Shown piece by piece: positions 59,559-64,000 of a DNA stretch of 64,000 bases (position 1 is the stretch's first letter; each line of letters opens with the position of its first letter). The stretch lies in the NCBI GenBank assembly GCA_910584715.1, contig CAJUAN010000001.1, forward strand, positions 144,186 to 208,185, given 5' to 3'. Under the pieces are notes generated by a model. It was not told the DNA's origin. It ran no database searches and saw only the letters and a list, made by a program, of their open reading frames with translations. The DNA is from an uncultured Oscillospiraceae bacterium (GTDB lineage: Bacteria > Bacillota > Clostridia > Oscillospirales > Ruminococcaceae). Position numbers and translations under genes: made by a program.

Positions 59559-61297
59559 TCCTCATCGCCTCCCGTCTTATTCTGGAGCATATAGAGATCC
59601 TTATAGATCTCGTTTGTTTTCAGCAGTTCCTCATGAGTACCAGCCGCGCTTACGGTACCGCCCTCCATAACGATTATCATGTCCGCGTCCTGCACGGAGG
59701 ATATCCTTTGAGCGATAATGAATTTAGTTGTTTCGGGGATAAAGTCCCTCATAGCCTTTCTTATGAGTGCGTCGGTCTTGGTATCCACCGCGCTTGTGGA
59801 GTCGTCCATAATAAGTATTTTAGGCTTTTTCAGCAGCGCACGCGCAATACAGAGACGCTGCTTCTGACCGCCGGAAACGTTGGCTCCCCCCTGCTCGATG
59901 TAAGTGTCATAGCCATTGGGAAAACGTGTTATAAACTCGTCCGCCTGCGAAAGCTTGCAGGCTTCTATCATTTCCTCGTCGGTAGCCTCCTTGTTGCCCC
60001 ACCTGAGGTTTTCCTTTATGGTACCAGAAAAAAGAATATTTTTCTGAAGCACCACCGCTACCTGATTTCTGAGGGTTTCAAGGTCGTATTCGCGTACGTC
60101 CCTGCCGCCTACCTTTACCGTGCCGCTCGTTACGTCGTACAGCCTTGAAATAAGCTGCACCAGCGAGGATTTGGAGGAACCGGTGCCGCCGATTATACCA
60201 ACGGTCTGACCCGATTTGATGTGCAGGTCTATGTCCGCCAAAGTCATTCTCTCTGCCGTAGCGGAGTACTTAAAGCATACGTTATCGAAATCAACGGAAC
60301 CGTCCGCAATCTCATAAACGGGATTCTCGGGATTGCTTAAAGAACTGTTCTCGTCGAGCACCTCAACTATACGCTTGCAGGATTCAAGGGACATGGTTAT
60401 CATAACGAAAACCATGGATATCATCATCAGGCTCATCAGTATCATAAAGCTGTAGGTCAACAGTGCGCTGAACTGTCCAACGTCGAGATCGACGCCCCTT
60501 GTGGTGATGATAGTGTATGAACCAAAGGAAAGCACAAACACCATTACAGAATAAAGGCAGAATTGCATAAGCGGATTATTTATGGCAAGAATTCTTTCCG
60601 CCTTTGTGAAATCGCGGCATACGTCGGACGCCGCCGCTCCGAACTTCTGCTTTTCGTATTCCTCACGGACGTAGGATTTGACTACTCTTATGCCCTTGAT
60701 ATTCTCCTGAATGGAGCTGTTAAGGTTGTCGTACTTTTTAAAAACGCTTCTGAACAAAGGCATTACCTTTGCGGACACGGCGAAAAGTCCGAAGCCGAGA
60801 ATAGGAGCTACTATAAGGAAGATAAACGCCATTTTACCTCCCATAACAAAAGCCATGGTAAAGGCAAAAATAAGCATCAGCGGACATCTTATCGCCATTC
60901 TGATTATCATCATATATGCCATTTGTACGTTTGTCACATCGGTAGTAAGACGGGTTACAAGGGAAGATGTGGAAAATCTGTCAATGTTTTCAAATGAGAA
61001 CCTCTGGATATTGTAAAACATATCCTTTCGGAGATTCCTTGCAAGACCGCAGGAAGCCGTCGCACAGGTAGAACCTGCCAGCGCGCCGAACATAAGGGAC
61101 AGACACGCCATTACCACAAGAATAAGACCGTAGGTAACGATCGTATTCATATCGCAGCCGTCCTTGATTCTGTTTACCAGTTCAGCAATGATAAACGGGA
61201 TAATGCATTCCATTACCACTTCAAGGGACACAAGAAGCGGTGTAGCTATGGAAACCTTCTTGTACTCGCGTATACATCCGGCTATTTTTTTAACCAT
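59555..61297 (-). CDS. ABC exporter half-transporter, degenerate nucleotide-binding domain
   Basis: A 580-residue partner subunit with six membrane segments and a C-terminal ATPase. Walker A is GGTGSSKSSLVQL and the signature NVSGGQKQRLCIA is intact, but Walker B ends MDDSTSAVD, with Asp in place of the catalytic Glu, and the switch His is Gln (AQRISSV). One inactive and one active ATP site is the known design of heterodimeric exporters such as TM287/288 and LmrCD. ATG 61297 lies 9 bases after GAGAGG; ATG 61303 is only three bases away. Its promoter is at 61333-61361. Confidence 0.93.
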   Translation of the reverse strand: MVKKIAGCIREYKKVSIATPLLVSLEVVMECIIPFIIAELVNRIKDGCDMNTIVTYGLILVVMACLSLMFGALAGSTCATASCGLARNLRKDMFYNIQRFSFENIDRFSTSSLVTRLTTDVTNVQMAYMMIIRMAIRCPLMLIFAFTMAFVMGGKMAFIFLIVAPILGFGLFAVSAKVMPLFRSVFKKYDNLNSSIQENIKGIRVVKSYVREEYEKQKFGAAASDVCRDFTKAERILAINNPLMQFCLYSVMVFVLSFGSYTIITTRGVDLDVGQFSALLTYSFMILMSLMMISMVFVMITMSLESCKRIVEVLDENSSLSNPENPVYEIADGSVDFDNVCFKYSATAERMTLADIDLHIKSGQTVGIIGGTGSSKSSLVQLISRLYDVTSGTVKVGGRDVREYDLETLRNQVAVVLQKNILFSGTIKENLRWGNKEATDEEMIEACKLSQADEFITRFPNGYDTYIEQGGANVSGGQKQRLCIARALLKKPKILIMDDSTSAVDTKTDALIRKAMRDFIPETTKFIIAQRISSVQDADMIIVMEGGTVSAAGTHEELLKTNEIYKDLYMLQNKTGGDEE

Positions 61298-61332
61298 ACG
61301 CATTTACCTCTCTTTCATATAATCACCCAATA

Positions 61333-61361
61333 ATTATAGCACATTCTGACAAAAAAGTCAA
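61333..61361 (-). promoter_or_regulatory. Promoter of the ABC exporter operon
   Basis: On the minus strand TTGACT (61356-61361), a 17-base spacer and TATAAT (61333-61338), about 30 bases before the start codon. Confidence 0.78.
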
Positions 61362-61435
61362 AGAAAGTTTGGTGAAAATTTTTTCACATTCGCGGAAAAG
61401 ATTTTACAGCAATATTGAACCAATAACGCTGATCC

Positions 61436-61464
61436 TTGCTTTAAATACAAAAATATGCTATACT
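61436..61464 (+). promoter_or_regulatory. Plus-strand promoter-like site in the mscL/ABC gap
   Basis: TTGCTT (61436-61441), a 17-base spacer and TATACT (61459-61464). No plus-strand gene follows; transcription would run through the hairpin at 61493-61518 and then antisense to mscL. Confidence 0.35.
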
Positions 61465-61484
61465 TTTTTCGAAAGCGGACGATG

Positions 61485-61518
61485 AAAAAATCAAGCGGAC
61501 GATTTAAGCCGTCCGCTT
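61485..61518 (-). terminator. mscL terminator
   Basis: On the minus strand AAGCGGACG pairs with CGTCCGCTT (61493-61518), followed by GATTTTTTC. It lies 12 bases after the mscL stop. Confidence 0.85.
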
Positions 61519-61530
61519 TCCGATATGTTT

Positions 61531-62037
61531 TTATTCTCCGTCGGGAGCCGATTCCGCGTCCAAACCGGCAGTCCCTCCGACGCCGTTCTTTTCCCTAAGA
61601 AGGTCCCGTATCTCCGCTAAAAGCAGTTCCTCGGCAGTGGGCTCGGGCTCCTGCGGCTCCGGCTCGGGAGTCGGTTCTTCCTTGCGCTTCAACTTGTTGA
61701 TGCCCTTGATAAGCATAAACACGCAGAACGCTACAATAATAAAGTTGAGTATTACCTGAATGAAGTTTCCGTAAGCGACCGCAACCTCGGCGACTTCTTC
61801 GATCCCTGCGGCTTCGTCGGCAGCAACGGCCTGCTGGAGCACTATTTTCAGGTCGGAGAAATTCATCTTACCTACCACAAGACCTATTCCCGGCATAACT
61901 ATGTCGTTTACCAGCGAGTTTACTATGGGAGTAAACGCTCCGCCCATGATAATGCCGACAGCCATGTCGACAACGTTACCCCGGGCTATAAATTCCTTGA
62001 ATTCAGATATTATGCCTTTTTTCTTTTCGTCCGCCAT
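61531..62037 (-). CDS. mscL: Large-conductance mechanosensitive channel
   Basis: Pentameric emergency valve opened by membrane tension during osmotic downshock. At 168 residues it is slightly longer than usual. The family core is present: EFKEFIARGNVVDMAVGIIM, GGAFTPIVNSLVNDIVMPGI, a periplasmic loop, a second membrane segment (VILNFIIVAFCVFMLIKGIN) and the cytoplasmic helix LLAEIRDLLRE. The linker before that helix is a Pro/Glu-rich stretch (EPTPEPEPQEPEPTAEE). ATG 62037 lies 7 bases after AAAGGAA; ATG 62058 has no site. It is a single gene with its own terminator. Confidence 0.96.
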   Translation of the reverse strand: MADEKKKGIISEFKEFIARGNVVDMAVGIIMGGAFTPIVNSLVNDIVMPGIGLVVGKMNFSDLKIVLQQAVAADEAAGIEEVAEVAVAYGNFIQVILNFIIVAFCVFMLIKGINKLKRKEEPTPEPEPQEPEPTAEELLLAEIRDLLREKNGVGGTAGLDAESAPDGE

Positions 62038-62179
62038 AATCATCTTCCTTTCATACATTTTTAAGACATTAAAATAGTACCATAATTTTGTTAGTAAAAT
62101 ATTACAGATATGTTACTTTATGTAAAATCAAATTTTTTGAAAATATACCAACCGTTTTTTATTTCCGCGCACTATATTA

Positions 62180-62191
62180 TTGAACGTTCAA
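62180..62191. promoter_or_regulatory. Perfect 12-base palindrome before the sigma-fusion gene
   Basis: TTGAACGTTCAA directly precedes AAAGGAGGT and follows TATATT. It could be an operator near the transcription start or a coincidence. Confidence 0.4.
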
Positions 62192-62206
62192 AAGGAGGTA
62201 CTCCGA

Positions 62207-63844
62207 ATGAATAAACAGGACGCCGATAAAATTATAGGCGAATACGTTCAAAAGCTGTACGGCTTTGCGCTGAACAAGCTCGGCAGCCCCGACGAGGCGG
62301 AGGAGCTTTCCGCAAGAATTATTGCCGAAGTCTACGAGGTGCTGGTCAGGCGTGAAAATATCGTAAACGTGAACGGCTACATCTATAAAATAGCCCACAA
62401 CGTCTGGACGAGATATATCGGCAGTAAAAGCAAATCAAGAAGCTTTGAGACTTATGTAAGCTTTGACGGTACCGACAGCTTTGAGAATATCCCTGACGAA
62501 AAGGACTTTGCGGAGGAATTTCAGAAAACCGAGCAGTACGGACTGATTCGCCGCGAAATCGCCTATCTTTCAAAAATCCAGCGTGAGATCGTTGTCCGTC
62601 ACTATTATAAGGGGGAAAAGGTCAAAACCATTGCCGCGGCTATGTGTCTTCCCGACGGTACGGTTAAGTGGCACCTGTCATGCACACGAAAGGAGTTAAT
62701 GATGAATATGGGAAAAATTAGAACAATAGGCACACTGGGGGTACAGCCGATACGCTTTACGAGCATGGGACACAACGGTCACCCCGGCTCAAAGGGTGAT
62801 ACGAAAGATTTTCTTGCGAAAGCAATTACACAGAATATCGCTTATGCTGCGTACCACAAGCCTCGTACTATTAACGAAATTGCCGAGGAGCTTGGTATAA
62901 ATCCTATCTTTGTTGAGGACGAGGTAGCGACTCTTGAGGAGTACGGCTACATGGATAAGCTTGCGGACGGAAAGTACCGCACCAATATCAATATAGAGAT
63001 ACCGAGCGACGAGGCAAACGCGATTTACGAGGATATACAAAAAAAATACACCGAGCTTTTTGCTGAAAAGTTTATAATACCCTACCTTGAAAGTATCAAT
63101 GAAATACCCGGTTTTCTCACTGTTCCCGACAACGACCTTAATCTGCTTAAATGGAGCATGATCCCGCATCTTACGGACAAGCTTGCCATAGCCGATATCA
63201 ACGATTGGAAATATTCGGTAAAGCGCAAGGACGGCGGCGACTTTGTAGCACTTGCCCGCCTGGACGTGCCTGTAAAAAAAGATGAAAACGCGGATATTTA
63301 CTGGGCTTGCGGAAGTATGTGGCGTAGTTCGCAAGATGAAACGAATTCGTTTACATGGGACCAACCCGCTTCATGGAGAAGCTGGCGGCTTGACGTTTAC
63401 TGGGGCAGCCGCGACGGCTGGCGTGAAAATCGTAACGATGACTACGAAAAACTGTATTACTTTATGAAAGGCGAGCTTGCGGAAAACGAAGCTAATCTTT
63501 ATGCCTACAAACGTCTGCGTGACCGCGGCTATCTGGTGAAAACCGATGAGGGCTATAAGGTAAATGTTATCCTGTCCCAAAGCCTGAACAAGTGGTTCGA
63601 GCTTTTCCCCAATGCAAGCGATGAAATAACCGAGCTTTCCAGGGAGTACGCGGAAAAGGCTGCGGAAGCCGATATTCTAAACCAGCCTGAACATATGCAC
63701 GAACTGATACGCTATTACGACCAGAACTCCGCCTGCAACCTCCAAACTCATATTATGGAGTACCTGCTCAACAAGGACGTTCTGAAACTCCCCACAGAGG
63801 AACAGCGCAAGGGTCTCTGCACTGTAATGTTCCTCGGTCAATAA
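62207..63844 (+). CDS. ECF-type sigma factor fused to a large unknown C-terminal region
   Basis: A 545-residue protein. Residues 1-75 resemble sigma region 2 (MNKQDADKIIGEYVQKLYGF, YIYKIAHNVWTRYI), and 110-168 resemble region 4 (EIAYLSKIQREIVVRHYYKG, IAAAMCLPDGTVKWHLSCTR). Ordinary ECF factors stop near here. This one continues with a winged-helix-like segment (about 200-265, PRTINEIAEELGINPIFVED, LEEYGYMDKLADGKY) and about 270 further residues of mixed fold, including WACGSMWRSSQDE and WRLDVYWGSRDGW. I know no name for that part; a ligand or partner sensor replacing an anti-sigma factor is possible. AAAGGAGGT stands 7 bases before ATG. No anti-sigma gene is adjacent. Confidence 0.85.
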   Translation: MNKQDADKIIGEYVQKLYGFALNKLGSPDEAEELSARIIAEVYEVLVRRENIVNVNGYIYKIAHNVWTRYIGSKSKSRSFETYVSFDGTDSFENIPDEKDFAEEFQKTEQYGLIRREIAYLSKIQREIVVRHYYKGEKVKTIAAAMCLPDGTVKWHLSCTRKELMMNMGKIRTIGTLGVQPIRFTSMGHNGHPGSKGDTKDFLAKAITQNIAYAAYHKPRTINEIAEELGINPIFVEDEVATLEEYGYMDKLADGKYRTNINIEIPSDEANAIYEDIQKKYTELFAEKFIIPYLESINEIPGFLTVPDNDLNLLKWSMIPHLTDKLAIADINDWKYSVKRKDGGDFVALARLDVPVKKDENADIYWACGSMWRSSQDETNSFTWDQPASWRSWRLDVYWGSRDGWRENRNDDYEKLYYFMKGELAENEANLYAYKRLRDRGYLVKTDEGYKVNVILSQSLNKWFELFPNASDEITELSREYAEKAAEADILNQPEHMHELIRYYDQNSACNLQTHIMEYLLNKDVLKLPTEEQRKGLCTVMFLGQ

Positions 63845-63909
63845 TTTTCTGACAGCCTCCTGAAGGGCGCGCACATATTTGCAAACATAAAACGCCCCGA
63901 TTCTGTAAA

Positions 63910-63946
63910 AATAACCGCCGTATCGTTTAACGAAACGGCGGTTATT
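63910..63946. terminator. Hairpin after the sigma-fusion gene
   Basis: AATAACCGCCGT (63910-63921) pairs with ACGGCGGTTATT (63935-63946). No T-run follows on the plus strand; on the minus strand a short T-run follows. Possible terminator for a gene beyond the window or for both directions. Confidence 0.55.
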
Positions 63947-64000
63947 TCAGCCTGTCGAAAAAGTCACCCCAAAGGGTAGCTTTTTTGCGTAAAATGTGGT

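Noticed and set aside
57711..59594. Open frame of about 627 codons on the plus strand opposite an ABC exporter gene
   Set aside because: It is the antisense shadow of a clear ABC transporter; its translation has no domain, no ribosome site and odd composition.

Overview
The window looks like chromosome of a low-to-mid GC anaerobic Firmicute of the class Clostridia, most likely a Ruminococcus-like member of the Oscillospiraceae. This is inferred from gene content and order, not from a database search: dgt-dnaG-rpoD order, a class A RNase P RNA, a tryptophan T-box, vegetative (SigA-type) TTGACA-17-TATAAT promoters almost everywhere, AAAGGAG ribosome binding sites, a zinc-type L31, a cellobiose 2-epimerase closely resembling the Ruminococcus albus enzyme, secreted Thr-rich proteins and GGDEF proteins. 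Most of the window is ordinary housekeeping sequence; mobile DNA is limited to two decayed IS5-type fragments and one broken integrase.

Layout. 1-395: wreck of an IS5-family transposase. 396-748: rnpB with its own promoter and terminator. 1082-3982: two membrane-anchored FecR-domain proteins. 4049-8371 (minus): an Rrf2 regulator, then rpoD, dnaG and a dGTPase-like HD hydrolase. 8496-12522 (minus): YigZ, L31, a Tyr/Ser-rich secreted protein and TmcAL. 12724-15566: a low-GC membrane protein gene and ackA. 15713-18618: a compact operon hicA-hicB-kinase-DUF896-GNAT-nspC. 18651-23135: two orphan solute-binding lipoproteins and a GH25 lysozyme. 23488-25323: GAF/PAS/GGDEF protein. 25452-31546 (minus): radC-uvrB-GNAT-uvrA repair cluster. 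31704-36917: RluA, PHP phosphoesterase, an unknown protein, malic enzyme, TSCPD protein, YdcF. 36918-37646: no intact gene, an integrase pseudogene and an IS5-derived miniature element. 37647-40891 (minus): a paralogue of the unknown protein, then a tandem PII-like protein paired with a DUF1538 membrane protein. 41053-46622 (minus): ComFB-like protein, cellobiose 2-epimerase, DUF1015, secA. 46834-50523: zinc-ribbon repeat protein and a LacI-sensor/GGDEF protein. 50601-57568: complete tryptophan operon trpE-GD-C-F-B-A behind a T-box. 57645-62037 (minus): heterodimeric ABC exporter and mscL. 62207-63844: an ECF-type sigma factor fused to a large unknown C-terminal region.

Main points of interest: the ECF sigma fusion; the DUF1538/tandem-PII pair; the two unknown paralogues on either side of the mobile-DNA scar; TmcAL beside ackA (acetate use and acetyl-phosphate metabolism); the soluble LacI-like/GGDEF protein; a Glu in place of the usual catalytic Asp in TrpA; and IS5 debris at two places, one of which is a miniature element with both ends. 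No CRISPR array, prophage or tRNA gene was seen.
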